DNA from: an uncultured Eggerthellaceae bacterium
GTDB taxonomy: Bacteria; Actinomycetota; Coriobacteriia; Coriobacteriales; Eggerthellaceae
DNA length: 49,942 nt
Direction of reading: 5' to 3'
Assembly (NCBI GenBank): GCA_934631995.1
Contig: CAKTYF010000003.1
Coordinates: 1 to 49,942, forward strand
Shown: positions 8,384 to 16,297 of the stretch, in pieces
Layout: each line of letters opens with the position of its first letter
Numbering within the stretch: position 1 is the stretch's first letter
The notes under the pieces: generated by a model
What the model was told of the DNA's origin: nothing
What the model saw: the letters and a program-made list of their open reading frames with translations, nothing else
Databases searched by the model: none
Translations under genes and position numbers: made by a program

Positions 8384-8671
8384 ATGACTTTGAAACCACT
8401 GGGTGATCGCGTGATCGTTAAGCGCGACGAGGTTGAGGACAAAACTGCTTCTGGTTTGTATCTGTCTCGCGAGTCCAAGGAAAAGCCTCAGACGGGCGTC
8501 GTAGTTGCTGTTGGCGAAGGCAAGCGCGACAAGGACGGCGCTTTGATTCCTATGCCGGTTAAAGTTGGCGACAAGGTTCTGTATGGCAAGTTCGGCGGCA
8601 CGGAAGTAACCGTTGACGAGGAGGAACTGCTGATTGTTCGTGCCGAGGATATTTACGGCGTGTTCGAGTAA
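8384..8671 (+). CDS. groES: Co-chaperonin GroES
   Basis: This 95-residue heptameric co-chaperonin caps GroEL. It shows the family opening KPLGDRVIVKRDEVEDKTASGLYL, including the mobile-loop segment, and ends EEELLIVRAEDIYGVFE. ATG at 8384 is chosen because family members begin here and GAAAGGA lies 11-17 nt upstream; an in-frame start at 8357 would add nine residues without support. It is under CIRCE control and precedes groEL by 180 bp. Confidence 0.97.
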   Translation: MTLKPLGDRVIVKRDEVEDKTASGLYLSRESKEKPQTGVVVAVGEGKRDKDGALIPMPVKVGDKVLYGKFGGTEVTVDEEELLIVRAEDIYGVFE

Positions 8672-8711
8672 GGTCCGCTCAACAAGAAACATCGGCGTTT
8701 GTAGCGGCACC

Positions 8712-8834
8712 TTGACTTTCAGAACCCAGTAAGCCCTCGCACACGGCGCAATAGGCCGCTTAGCTCGGACTTCTGGAACCTTCAAGTCAATCTGCTCGCT
8801 CGAAACACCTCTTAACGTTGTCCAATTAATTGGA
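8712..8834 (+). promoter_or_regulatory. Structured groES-groEL intergenic region
   Basis: TTGACTT (8712-8718) can pair with AAGTCAA (8784-8790), extended by CAGAA (8720-8724) with TTCTG (8771-8775). A separate perfect 14-bp palindrome, TCCAATTAATTGGA (8821-8834), sits just before the groEL ribosome site. These could affect processing or relative expression of groES and groEL. No second CIRCE is present. Confidence 0.45.
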
Positions 8835-8851
8835 AAAGAAAGAAGAGAATC

Positions 8852-10486
8852 ATGGCTAAAGATATTAAATTCGAAGCCGACGCCCGCAGCGGTTTGGCCG
8901 CAGGCGTTAGCAAGTTGGCAGCTGCCGTTAAGGTAACGCTTGGCCCCAAGGGTCGCTATGTTGCTCTGGAAAAGACTTACGGCGCTCCCCTTATCACGAA
9001 CGACGGCGTGACCGTTGCTAAGGAAGTTGAGCTGGAGGATCCCATTGAGAACATGGGTGCTCAGCTGGTTCGCGAAGTTGCCGTTAAGACCAACGATGTT
9101 GCTGGTGACGGTACCACCACCGCAACGCTTCTGGCAGACGTCATTGTGACCGAGGGCCTGAAGAACGTGACCGCTGGTGCTGATGCTCTGAGCATCCGCC
9201 GCGGCATCCAGAAGGCAACCGACACGGTTGTTGAAGCCATCAAGGCCGATGCAACACCCGTTTCTACGCAGGCTCAGATTGCCAATGTTGGTACCATTTC
9301 CGCTGGTGACCCCGTTATCGGTGAGAAGATTGCCGAGGCTATGGAAGCTGTTGGCAAGGACGGTGCAATCTCTGTTGAAGAGAGCCAGACCTTCGGCTTC
9401 GACACCGAAATCGTTGAAGGCATGCAGTACGACCGCGGTTACATTTCTCCGTACATGGCAACCGATATGGAGCGCATGGAAGCCGTGCTGAAGGACCCCT
9501 TCATCATGGTCACCGACCAGAAGATCACCAACATTCAGGACATGGTTCCGCTGCTGGAAACCGTTATGCGTTCTGGCCGCCCGCTGTTCATTGTTGCTGA
9601 AGATGTTGAGGGCGAAGCACTTGCAACCATCCTGCTGAACCGTCTGCGTGGCACGCTGACCTGCGTTGCTATCAAGGCTCCGGGCTTCGGCGATCGTCGT
9701 AAGCGCATCCTGGAAGACATTGCTGCCGTGACCGGCGCTCAGGTTATCGCCAAGGACTTCGGCATGACCGTGGCCGATGCCACCATCGAGGCAATGGGTA
9801 CCGCAAAGACCGTCAAGGTTTCCAAGGATAACTGCCTGATTGTCGATGGCGCAGGTGACAAGGAAGTTATTAACGCTCGCATTGCTCAGATTCGCTCTGA
9901 AATCGATCACACCGACTCCGATTTCGACCGCGAGAAGCTGCAGGAGCGCCTGGCAAAGCTTTCCGGTGGCGTAGCCGTTCTGAAGGTGGGCGCTGCTACT
10001 GAGTCCGAGCTGAAGGAAACCAAGAGCCGCATCGAAGACGCTTTGCAGGCAACGCGTGCTGCTGTTGAAGAGGGCATTGTTGCTGGTGGCGGCGTTGCTC
10101 TGGTGAACGCTATCTCTGCGTTGGACGGCCTGGAGGGCTCCGACAAGGATGAAGAAGTTGGTATCGCTATCATCCGCAAGGCTCTGGAGGCTCCGCTGCG
10201 TGCTATTGCGCAAAACGCTGGTTTCGAAGGCTCCGTTGTTGTTGACCGCGTGAAGAACATGGCTAAGGGCGAAGGCCTGAACTGCGCAAACGGCGAGTAT
10301 GGCAACATGATTGAGATGGGTGTTTCCGACCCGGTCAAGGTTACTCGCACCGCACTGCAGTCCGCTGCATCCGTTGCAAGCTTGATTCTTATCACCGAGG
10401 CTACCATCAACGAGATCCCCAAGCAGGGTCCCGATTTGTCTGCACTGGCAGGTGCTGCTGGCGGCATGGGCGGCGGCATGATGTAA
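8852..10486 (+). CDS. groEL: Chaperonin GroEL (60 kDa)
   Basis: This 544-residue protein forms the ATP-driven folding chamber. It carries the N-terminal VKVTLGPKGRYVALEK, the ATP-binding DGTTTATLL segment and the conserved AAVEEGIVAGGGVAL. The usual flexible C-terminal Gly/Met repeat (GGMGGGMM) is present. Start ATG at 8852 has GAAAGAAGAGAA upstream. It is normal length for the family. Confidence 0.98.
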   Translation: MAKDIKFEADARSGLAAGVSKLAAAVKVTLGPKGRYVALEKTYGAPLITNDGVTVAKEVELEDPIENMGAQLVREVAVKTNDVAGDGTTTATLLADVIVTEGLKNVTAGADALSIRRGIQKATDTVVEAIKADATPVSTQAQIANVGTISAGDPVIGEKIAEAMEAVGKDGAISVEESQTFGFDTEIVEGMQYDRGYISPYMATDMERMEAVLKDPFIMVTDQKITNIQDMVPLLETVMRSGRPLFIVAEDVEGEALATILLNRLRGTLTCVAIKAPGFGDRRKRILEDIAAVTGAQVIAKDFGMTVADATIEAMGTAKTVKVSKDNCLIVDGAGDKEVINARIAQIRSEIDHTDSDFDREKLQERLAKLSGGVAVLKVGAATESELKETKSRIEDALQATRAAVEEGIVAGGGVALVNAISALDGLEGSDKDEEVGIAIIRKALEAPLRAIAQNAGFEGSVVVDRVKNMAKGEGLNCANGEYGNMIEMGVSDPVKVTRTALQSAASVASLILITEATINEIPKQGPDLSALAGAAGGMGGGMM

Positions 10487-10538
10487 TCGCGCGCAAGCCG
10501 ATTCATTTTTTAGTACCAGCTGCTTGATATTGCGTAAA

Positions 10539-10572
10539 CGAAAGGCGAGGCCTGCGGGCTTCGCCTTTCTTG
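10539..10572 (+). terminator. Terminator after groEL
   Basis: AAAGGCGA (10541-10548) pairs with TCGCCTTT (10561-10568), followed by CTTG. The U-run is short but the stem is strong. The following 200 bp up to 10790 hold no recognisable feature. Confidence 0.7.
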
Positions 10573-10794
10573 CTGCTTGAACGCCGTTTCAGCGTTTCGG
10601 ACGTGCGTTGCTGCGAGCGGGCAGGAATGCTTCATGCGAGTCGGTGGGACGTCCATGCATGTTGTTGGAGCGTTTGACGCCTTTGCGTGCTTGTCTCTGC
10701 GCTGCCCGCTCGTGCGCTCATCCTATAATTAGGGGAGCTTTCAAGGAGATTCACATTTCGTTGGTCTTGCTTGAGCTTTGAGCGCGAATCGTTC

Positions 10795-10803
10795 TGTTAG
10801 AAT
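10795..10803 (+). promoter_or_regulatory. Extended -10 promoter, possible leaderless start of the metal exporter
   Basis: TGTTAGAAT is an extended -10 (TG-N-TAGAAT). The ATG at 10811 begins 7 nt after it, so the transcript would start at or next to the start codon. No Shine-Dalgarno precedes the ATG. Confidence 0.5.
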
Positions 10804-10810
10804 GCGCCTT

Positions 10811-11809
10811 ATGGAAGAATTTATTGACATAGCTCTTGATGTGCTGGCCGATGCCACCATTGACACCCTAAAACTCATCCCGTTTCTCTTTGTGACGTAT
10901 CTTGCCATGGAGTGGCTTGAGCATAAAACGGGAACAAAAACGCAGGAAGCGGTGCGTAAGGCAGGCACGGCAGGTCCTGTCATTGGCGCTGTTCTAGGCG
11001 TGGTTCCCCAATGCGGCTTCTCTGCCGCCGCTTCCACGCTTTACGCGGGGCGCGTTATCACGCTGGGCACGCTGTTCGCGGTGTATCTTTCCACGTCAGA
11101 CGAGATGTTGCCTATTTTCATTGCCGAGCAAGCTCCCGTGGGGACTATTGCGGCCGTTCTTGTTGCAAAGCTGATCATTGGCATGATCATGGGCTTCGTT
11201 ATCGATTTCGCGGTGCGCCGCCGTAGCGCTGCCCAGGAAGGTTTGCGCATCCATGAGCTGTGTCAGCGCGATCGTTGCGAGTGCAGCCACAACTGCCAGA
11301 CGTGCACCGAGCATCCCGAAATGGTGTACGGGCACCACGATGATTGCGCGAAAGATTGCGATCACCTGCACCATGCGCACGATCACAGCCATGACCATGA
11401 TTCCGGAGGCTGGTCGGGTATTGTCCGCAGCGCGCTTAAACACACACTTGAAGTAACCGTCTTCATTTTCGTCATTTCACTTGCGCTCAATGCGGTTATC
11501 GAAGGGGTCGGCGAAGACGCGCTGGCGGCATTCGTGAGCCAAAATGAGGCGCTTTCGATTGTGTGCTCTGCGATTGTGGGCCTTATTCCGAATTGCGCGG
11601 CAAGCGTAGCTATTGCGCAGCTGTACCTTGAAGGCGTTTTGGGCTCCGGCGCTATGATTGCCGGACTTTTGGTTTCCGCAGGCGTGGGCCTTTTAGTGCT
11701 GGCGCGCGCGAACCGACCCGTGTCGCGCACCGTTGCGATTATAGCGGGACTGCTGGTCACGGGCATTGTTTGGGGTCTTCTGATAAGCTTGGTGGGCGTT
11801 ACGTTCTAA
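10811..11809 (+). CDS. Putative heavy-metal/manganese exporter (ArsP_2-like permease)
   Basis: This 332-residue membrane protein has two homologous halves, each with a Pro-X-Cys motif in a helix (VPQCGFSAA and IPNCAASVA). A cytoplasmic or external loop rich in Cys and His joins them (about residues 150-200, with several Cys and a run of HxHDHSHDHD type). This matches the putative 10-TM heavy-metal exporter group, also called putative manganese or SO_0444-like Cu/Zn transporters. The loop probably binds the metal. Start 10811 is chosen over TTG 10778 and ATG 10802 because of the -10 box placed 7 nt before it. Metal specificity cannot be read. Confidence 0.8.
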   Translation: MEEFIDIALDVLADATIDTLKLIPFLFVTYLAMEWLEHKTGTKTQEAVRKAGTAGPVIGAVLGVVPQCGFSAAASTLYAGRVITLGTLFAVYLSTSDEMLPIFIAEQAPVGTIAAVLVAKLIIGMIMGFVIDFAVRRRSAAQEGLRIHELCQRDRCECSHNCQTCTEHPEMVYGHHDDCAKDCDHLHHAHDHSHDHDSGGWSGIVRSALKHTLEVTVFIFVISLALNAVIEGVGEDALAAFVSQNEALSIVCSAIVGLIPNCAASVAIAQLYLEGVLGSGAMIAGLLVSAGVGLLVLARANRPVSRTVAIIAGLLVTGIVWGLLISLVGVTF

Positions 11810-11846
11810 AAGCTTCTCAAAAGCTTCAAAAGTCCGCGAAAAGTGT

Positions 11847-11875
11847 TTGACCTTGCGGGGTAAGCAGGTTACAAT
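11847..11875 (+). promoter_or_regulatory. Promoter of the tRNA-Lys/tRNA-Gln operon
   Basis: TTGACC (11847-11852), a 17-bp spacer and TACAAT (11870-11875) form a near-consensus SigA promoter. Transcription would begin about 13 nt before tRNA-Lys. Confidence 0.85.
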
Positions 11876-11894
11876 ACATGCTTGCGTGTAGAAC

Positions 11895-11970
11895 GGACCG
11901 TTAGCTCAGTTGGTAGAGCAGGGGACTTTTAATCCCAAGGTCCAGGGTTCGAGTCCCTGACGGTCCACCA
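11895..11970 (+). tRNA. tRNA-Lys (anticodon UUU)
   Basis: The acceptor stem GGACCGT/ACGGTCC, D-arm, anticodon loop CTTTTAA (anticodon TTT), the TTCGAGT T-loop and an encoded CCA end are all present in 76 nt. Confidence 0.97.
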
Positions 11971-11987
11971 TTCACGTGCTTGGAGAC

Positions 11988-12061
11988 TGGGGTATCGTCC
12001 AGCGGCAGGACTCTGGTTTTTGGTACCAGCTACCTAGGTTCGAATCCTGGTACCCCAGCCA
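11988..12061 (+). tRNA. tRNA-Gln (anticodon UUG)
   Basis: The acceptor stem TGGGGTA/TACCCCA, anticodon stem CTGGT/ACCAG with loop TTTTGGT (anticodon TTG), TTCGAAT T-loop and encoded CCA are present. It lies 17 nt after tRNA-Lys and shares its promoter. Confidence 0.97.
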
Positions 12062-12218
12062 CAGAAACTTTCAGAGGCACTATCCATCGCCTTTCTTTCG
12101 ACCTTACGTAGCCGAAGTACGCTACGGTCTCAAGACGGCGCGTCTAGCACCTCTGAAAGCTTCTGTGAAGAAGCGGGGGTTTGATGTTGTTGCTTGCACG
12201 TAGCCGAAGTACGCTACG
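12062..12218 (+). repeat. Palindromic repeats immediately 3' of tRNA-Gln
   Basis: CAGAAACTTTCAGAGG (12062-12077) pairs with CCTCTGAAAGCTTCTG (12150-12165), one mismatch, making a large hairpin. Inside it lies the palindrome CGTAGCCGAAGTACGCTACG (12107-12126), which recurs exactly at 12199-12218; both copies are followed by GTCTCNAGAC-like sequence. The hairpin may also act as a transcript end for the tRNA operon. A similar core (CGTACGTCCAGTACGCCACGG) lies 3' of the SRP RNA at 23.8 kb. Confidence 0.7.
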
Positions 12219-12271
12219 GTCTCGAGACAACCTCATCTAACGCCCCACAGAGCTTCTGAAGAGGCTAGTTT

Positions 12272-12440
12272 GCGAGATTTTCTCCTTCGGTGGTAAAACC
12301 GAAAGATCTCGCCTAAGGCGTGAGTCTTAGAGAATCATGGCACCGACAAGGCGGTGGCGCTCTTAGCAGCGCAAGTACCTGGCGGCTTCGTAAGGGAATA
12401 CGAGAGCTGCGCGGCCTGACCGCACGCCTGACATGCAGGT
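12272..12440. other. Structured non-coding stretch between tRNA-Gln and infA
   Basis: This region is rich in stems. GCGAGAT pairs with ATCTCGC (about 12272-12312) around an inner TTCGGT/ACCGAA stem. Further pairs are CTAAG/CTTAG (about 12313-12330), GCGCT/AGCGC (about 12357-12372), CTTCGTA/TACGAG (about 12386-12404) and ACCTG/CAGGT (about 12377-12440). No ORF has a ribosome site here. It could be a structured RNA or a decayed mobile repeat; its strand is undecided. Confidence 0.4.
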
Positions 12441-12496
12441 AAAAAAGCCAACAAAAATTTGGTTTGTCGGTTCGTGCACTTTTTTCCAAAAAATAC

Positions 12497-12525
12497 TGTA
12501 CAAATAAATAATTCTTTGCTATCAT
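12497..12525 (+). promoter_or_regulatory. Candidate promoter of the infA-rpoA ribosomal operon
   Basis: TGTACA (12497-12502), a 17-bp spacer and an extended -10 TGC-TATCAT (TATCAT at 12520-12525) lie 42 bp before the infA start codon. The -35 is a weak match. Confidence 0.5.
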
Positions 12526-12566
12526 TCATCTTCGCGTTAAAGGCAGTTTTGGTTAGAGGAGAACTT

Positions 12567-12785
12567 TTGGCCAAAGAAGATGTTATCGAACTCGAAGGCA
12601 CCGTTCTTGAGGCGCTACCGAACGCTATGTTCCAGGTAGAACTTGAGAATGGTCACAAAATCCTGGCCCACATCTCTGGCAAGATGCGTATGCACTACAT
12701 TAAGATCTTGCCCGGTGATAAGGTCACGGTTGAGCTCTCGGTTTATGACTTGAACCGCGGGCGCATCACTTACCGTTTTAAGTAG
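12567..12785 (+). CDS. infA: Translation initiation factor IF-1
   Basis: This 72-residue S1/OB-fold protein binds the ribosomal A site during initiation. The product LAKEDVIELEGTVLEALPNA...GRITYRFK is exactly the usual IF-1 length when translation begins at TTG 12567, which follows AGAGGAGAA. The longer frame from 12459 has no support. It is the first gene of the alpha-operon set. The 159-bp gap to rpmJ contains a weak hairpin followed by six T residues (12829-12835), which might partly terminate transcription. Confidence 0.96.
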   Translation: MAKEDVIELEGTVLEALPNAMFQVELENGHKILAHISGKMRMHYIKILPGDKVTVELSVYDLNRGRITYRFK

Positions 12786-12944
12786 TTCGAGGCGGTACGC
12801 AGTCTGTGCAGTCGGGACAACTGTGCGGGCTTTTTTGCGCGTGAGTCCCAAGGCAAGCCAGCCACTTGTCTTGATCGTAAGCAAATAAACACCAGCGGCT
12901 GGGTGTGAAGATAAAGTAGTTCACATTACCGAAAGGAAGACAAA

Positions 12945-13058
12945 ATGAAGGTACGTCCTTCGGTCAAGAAAATGTGCGACAAGTGCAAAATCATCCGTCG
13001 TCATGGCAAAGTTCTTGTGATTTGCGAAAACCCGCGTCACAAGCAGCGTCAGGGCTAG
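12945..13058 (+). CDS. rpmJ: 50S ribosomal protein L36
   Basis: This 37-residue zinc-type L36 begins MKVRPSVKKMCDKCKIIRR. The zinc ligands C11, C14, C27 and H32 are present. GAAAGGAAG precedes the ATG. It is too short for ordinary ORF thresholds but is unmistakable between infA and rpsM. Confidence 0.97.
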   Translation: MKVRPSVKKMCDKCKIIRRHGKVLVICENPRHKQRQG

Positions 13059-13080
13059 GAAGAGAGAGGGGACGATAATT

Positions 13081-13449
13081 ATGGCACGTCTTGTTGGTGT
13101 CGACCTTCCTCGCGATAAGCGCATTGAGGTCGCCTTGACCTACATTTACGGCATTGGCCTGACCACTTCTAAGAAGATTCTTGCGGAGACCGGCGTTAAC
13201 CCCGACACCCGCACCAACGATCTTACTGAAGAGGATTTGGGCAAACTGCGTGACTACATTCAGGCTAACGTTAAGACGGAGGGTGACCTTCATCGTGAAG
13301 TTAGCATGAACGTAAAGCGCCTCATGGAAATTGGTTGCTACCGTGGCCTTCGCCATCGTAAGGGCCTGCCCGTTCGCGGTCAGCGTACCCATACGAATGC
13401 TCGTACCCGCAAGGGACCGAAGCGTCAAATCGGTGGCAAGAAGAAGTAA
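13081..13449 (+). CDS. rpsM: 30S ribosomal protein S13
   Basis: This 122-residue protein of the 30S head contacts the P-site tRNA. It shows the opening ARLVGVDLPRDKRIEVALTYIYGIG and the conserved RGLRHRKGLPVRGQRTHTNARTRKGP tail. The gene starts 22 bp after rpmJ and 13 bp before rpsK. Confidence 0.98.
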   Translation: MARLVGVDLPRDKRIEVALTYIYGIGLTTSKKILAETGVNPDTRTNDLTEEDLGKLRDYIQANVKTEGDLHREVSMNVKRLMEIGCYRGLRHRKGLPVRGQRTHTNARTRKGPKRQIGGKKK

Positions 13450-13462
13450 GGGGTAGTCAGTC

Positions 13463-13861
13463 GTGGCAACTAAGAAAAATCTTCGTGCACGCGTAAAGCG
13501 TTCAGAGCGCAAGAACATTGCTGTTGGCGCTGCACACATCAAGTCTACCTTCAACAACACCATCGTTACCATCACCGATCCGCAGGGCAACGTTATCTCC
13601 TGGAATTCCGCTGGTACCGTAGGTTTCAAGGGTTCTCGTAAGTCTACCCCGTTTGCTGCCCAGATGGCTGCAGAGCAGGCTGCGAAGACTGCTATGGAGC
13701 ACGGTCTGCGCAAGGTTGCTGTTTACGTCAAGGGCCCCGGCTCTGGTCGTGAAACCGCTATCCGTTCTTTGCAGGCTGCTGGTCTGGAAGTTTCCAGCAT
13801 TCAGGATTGCACGCCCATTCCGCACAACGGTTGCCGTCCGCGCAAGCGTCGTCGCGTGTAG
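13463..13861 (+). CDS. rpsK: 30S ribosomal protein S11
   Basis: This 132-residue protein shows the S11 core GAAHIKSTFNNTIVTITDPQGNVISWNSAG and ends in the usual TPIPHNGCRPRKRRRV. It starts at GTG (13463) with AGGGGTAG upstream. Confidence 0.98.
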   Translation: MATKKNLRARVKRSERKNIAVGAAHIKSTFNNTIVTITDPQGNVISWNSAGTVGFKGSRKSTPFAAQMAAEQAAKTAMEHGLRKVAVYVKGPGSGRETAIRSLQAAGLEVSSIQDCTPIPHNGCRPRKRRRV

Positions 13862-13881
13862 TTGAAAGGATTAGCTAAATT

Positions 13882-14508
13882 ATGGCTCGTTACACTGGAG
13901 CGGATTGCCGTTTGTGCCGCCGTGAAGGCGCGAAGCTCTTCCTGAAGGGCGATCGCTGCTTTACGGAAAAGTGCGCAATCGAGCGCCGCAATTATGCGCC
14001 AGGTGAAGCTGGCAAAAAGCGCGTGAAGGAATCCGAGTACCGTATGCAGCTTCGTGAGAAGCAGAAGACCAAGCGTATCTACGGTATCCTGGAGAAGCAA
14101 TTCCGCGGTTATTACGATATGGCTAACCGTCAGGAAGGCGTTACGGGTGAAAACCTGCTTCGCATTCTGGAAAGCCGTTTGGACAACGTTGTTTATCGTT
14201 TGGGCTTTGCCAAGTCTCGCGCAGAAGCTCGTCAGCAGGTTCGTCACGGTCACATTACCGTGAACGGTCGCCGCGTTGACATTCCTTCTTTCCGCGTGCG
14301 TCCTGGTGACTTGGTTGCTGTTGCTCCCAAGGCCAAGGAAATGGTTGTTATCCAGAGCGCTCTGATCTCCAACGAGCGCACTTCGGTGCCTGCTTGGCTC
14401 GAAGTTGACATCGAGAAGCTGCAGGGCAGCGTTCTGTCTCTGCCGCAGCGCGATCAGATCGATCTGGACATTCGCGAGCAGCTCATCGTCGAACTTTACT
14501 CGAAGTAA
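13882..14508 (+). CDS. rpsD: 30S ribosomal protein S4
   Basis: This 208-residue primary 16S rRNA-binding protein has a four-cysteine N-terminal zinc-binding region (C9, C12, then C26 and C31) followed by the S4 RNA-binding domain (about 96-160, RLDNVVYRLGFAKSRAEARQ). It is 20 bp after rpsK and in many bacteria is the translational regulator of this operon. Confidence 0.97.
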   Translation: MARYTGADCRLCRREGAKLFLKGDRCFTEKCAIERRNYAPGEAGKKRVKESEYRMQLREKQKTKRIYGILEKQFRGYYDMANRQEGVTGENLLRILESRLDNVVYRLGFAKSRAEARQQVRHGHITVNGRRVDIPSFRVRPGDLVAVAPKAKEMVVIQSALISNERTSVPAWLEVDIEKLQGSVLSLPQRDQIDLDIREQLIVELYSK

Positions 14509-14543
14509 TAACCGCAGCAGCATAGCAAGGAGGCTCATATAAC

Positions 14544-15494
14544 ATGACAGAGTTCATGAGGCCGACGGTAACAATTGAAGAGGTAAACGACACAGTAGCT
14601 CGTTACATCGTGGAACCGCTTGAGCGTGGCTATGGCTATACACTGGGTAACTGCATGCGTCGCGTGCTGTTGTCTTCCTTGAATGGTGCGAAAGCAACTG
14701 CTATTCAAATCGAAGGCGTTCAACACGAGTTCACCACTGCAGAAGGCGTTGTTGAAGACATCACCGACATTGTACTCAATGTTAAGGGTCTGGTCTTCTC
14801 TGCTCTCAACGATGACGTTGAGTCTGCTGTTGCGTATGTAACTGCTGAGGGTCCCTGCACGGTGACCGGTGCGGACATTTCTGTCCCCACCGAGTTCACC
14901 CTGGTCAACCCTGAGCATGTGATTGCGACGGTAGCCGATGGCGGTATCCTGAACATGGCTATCCGCATTGGCGTTGGTCGCGGTTATGTTTCCGCAGAGC
15001 GCAACAAGCGCGATGAGGACCGCATTGGAACTATTCCCGTTGATTCGCTGTACTCTCCGGTACGTCGTTGCACGATGAACGTCGAGGACACTCGCGTTGG
15101 TCAGCGCACCGACTACGACAGGCTGGTGCTTGAGGTGGAGACCGATGGCAGTATGAATCCGACGGATGCCGTGTGCCGCGCTGCGAACATTATCAATCAG
15201 TACATGGGTGCTTTCCTGAGCCTGACCAGCCTTCCCGAAGGCGAAGAGGGCGAAGTTGCTTCGATTTTTGCTCCTGAGGGTCAGGAATCGAACGTCGAGC
15301 TGGACAAGCGTATTGAGGATCTGGACCTTTCCGTTCGTTCCTACAACTGCTTGAAGCGCGCGGGCATCCACTCTGTGCGTCAGCTGGTTGAATACTCCGA
15401 GAACGATTTGCTGAACATCAGGAACTTTGGTACGAAGTCCATTGAAGAAGTGAAGGATAAACTCATTTCCATGGACCTCAACTTGAAGCAATAG
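14544..15494 (+). CDS. rpoA: DNA-directed RNA polymerase subunit alpha
   Basis: This 316-residue protein has an N-terminal assembly domain (about 1-230, with the signature GYTLGNCMRRVLLSSLNGAKA) and a C-terminal domain (about 250-316, LDLSVRSYNCLKRAGIHSVRQLVEYSENDLLNIRNFGTKSIEEV) that contacts UP elements and activators. AAGGAGG lies upstream of ATG 14544. Normal length. Confidence 0.98.
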   Translation: MTEFMRPTVTIEEVNDTVARYIVEPLERGYGYTLGNCMRRVLLSSLNGAKATAIQIEGVQHEFTTAEGVVEDITDIVLNVKGLVFSALNDDVESAVAYVTAEGPCTVTGADISVPTEFTLVNPEHVIATVADGGILNMAIRIGVGRGYVSAERNKRDEDRIGTIPVDSLYSPVRRCTMNVEDTRVGQRTDYDRLVLEVETDGSMNPTDAVCRAANIINQYMGAFLSLTSLPEGEEGEVASIFAPEGQESNVELDKRIEDLDLSVRSYNCLKRAGIHSVRQLVEYSENDLLNIRNFGTKSIEEVKDKLISMDLNLKQ

Positions 15495-15503
15495 GAGATA
15501 TCC

Positions 15504-16052
15504 ATGAGACACTACAAGAAAGGGCGCAAGCTCGGCACCGACTGGAGCCACACCAAGGCAATGAAGCGCAGCTTGGTGAAGTCTCTCTTCCAGAACGATC
15601 GCATTAAGACCGTTGAAGAGCGCGCCAAGGAAATCCGCCCCGATGTTGACAAGATCATCACCTGGGCAAAGAAGGGCGACCTTCATTCTCGCCGTCTGGC
15701 TATCGCTGCCTTGGGCAACGACAAAGAGCTCGTGCGCGAGATTTTTGAGAAGGTTGAGCAGGGTATGTTCGCCGACCGTCAAGGTGGCTACACCCGCATC
15801 ATGAAGCTTGGTTACCGCAAGGGCGACAATGCTTCCATGGTTATCATGGAGCTTTGCACCGATCCGGTTGCTAAGAAGGAAGAGAAGGCTGCTCCCGCCA
15901 AGAAGGCTGCTCCGAAGAAGGTTGTTGAAGAGGCACCTGCCGAGGAAGAGAACGTAGCAGAAGTTGCTGCCGAGCCTGTTGAAGAGGCTGTCGAAGAGGT
16001 AGCCAAGGAAGTAGTCGAAGAAGAGAAGGCAGAAGCTGCCAAGGAAAAGTAA
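15504..16052 (+). CDS. rplQ: 50S ribosomal protein L17 with long acidic/Ala-Lys tail
   Basis: This 182-residue protein has the L17 core in residues 1-118 (MRHYKKGRKLGTDWSHTKAMKRSL...GDNASMVIMEL). A tail of about 60 residues follows, first Lys/Ala-rich, then Glu/Val/Ala-rich. The core matches L17 closely; most L17 proteins are about 115-130 residues, though extended forms occur in actinobacteria. It is the last gene of the operon, 9 bp after rpoA. Confidence 0.97.
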   Translation: MRHYKKGRKLGTDWSHTKAMKRSLVKSLFQNDRIKTVEERAKEIRPDVDKIITWAKKGDLHSRRLAIAALGNDKELVREIFEKVEQGMFADRQGGYTRIMKLGYRKGDNASMVIMELCTDPVAKKEEKAAPAKKAAPKKVVEEAPAEEENVAEVAAEPVEEAVEEVAKEVVEEEKAEAAKEK

Positions 16053-16096
16053 TTCGCTGAGTAAGTGAATCTTTCCAACTCTTTTGAAATGCTTTG

Positions 16097-16142
16097 AAAG
16101 GCAGGACGAAGTCCCTTTGGGGGCGTCGTCCTGCCTTTTTGT
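16097..16142 (+). terminator. Terminator of the ribosomal-protein operon
   Basis: AAAGGCAGGACGA (16097-16109) pairs perfectly with TCGTCCTGCCTTT (16126-16138), followed by TTTG. Confidence 0.92.
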
Positions 16143-16283
16143 GTGTTGGAACAGGTTGTTTGCTTTGCTGCGATGTGGCTTTGATTGCGCGCGGGCGCAA
16201 TGGGGTGGTTGCGATCTAGCTGTCTCTCCATGTTCGATATGTGCGCAGATGCGCTTGTTTTCTGATGCAGCGCGCTCATAGAG

Positions 16284-16289
16284 TAAAAT
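16284..16289 (+). promoter_or_regulatory. -10 box 8 nt before the ecfT start (possible leaderless start)
   Basis: TAAAAT is followed by 8 nt and then GTG 16298, with no Shine-Dalgarno. No good -35 is seen at 17 bp. Confidence 0.4.
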
Positions 16290-16297
16290 GCATCCCT

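Noticed and set aside
8315..10213. Large minus-strand ORF opposite groEL (632 aa)
   Set aside because: It is the antisense shadow of groES-groEL, including the CIRCE element, with no protein-like features or ribosome site.
12272..12312. Glycine-type riboswitch on the minus strand (ACCACCGAAGGAG)
   Set aside because: Only this short string resembles the aptamer; the other conserved blocks and a downstream glycine gene are missing.
12459..12566. Longer IF-1 with 36 extra residues
   Set aside because: The extension lies over the promoter; the TTG at 12567 has a good ribosome site and gives the universal 72-residue length.
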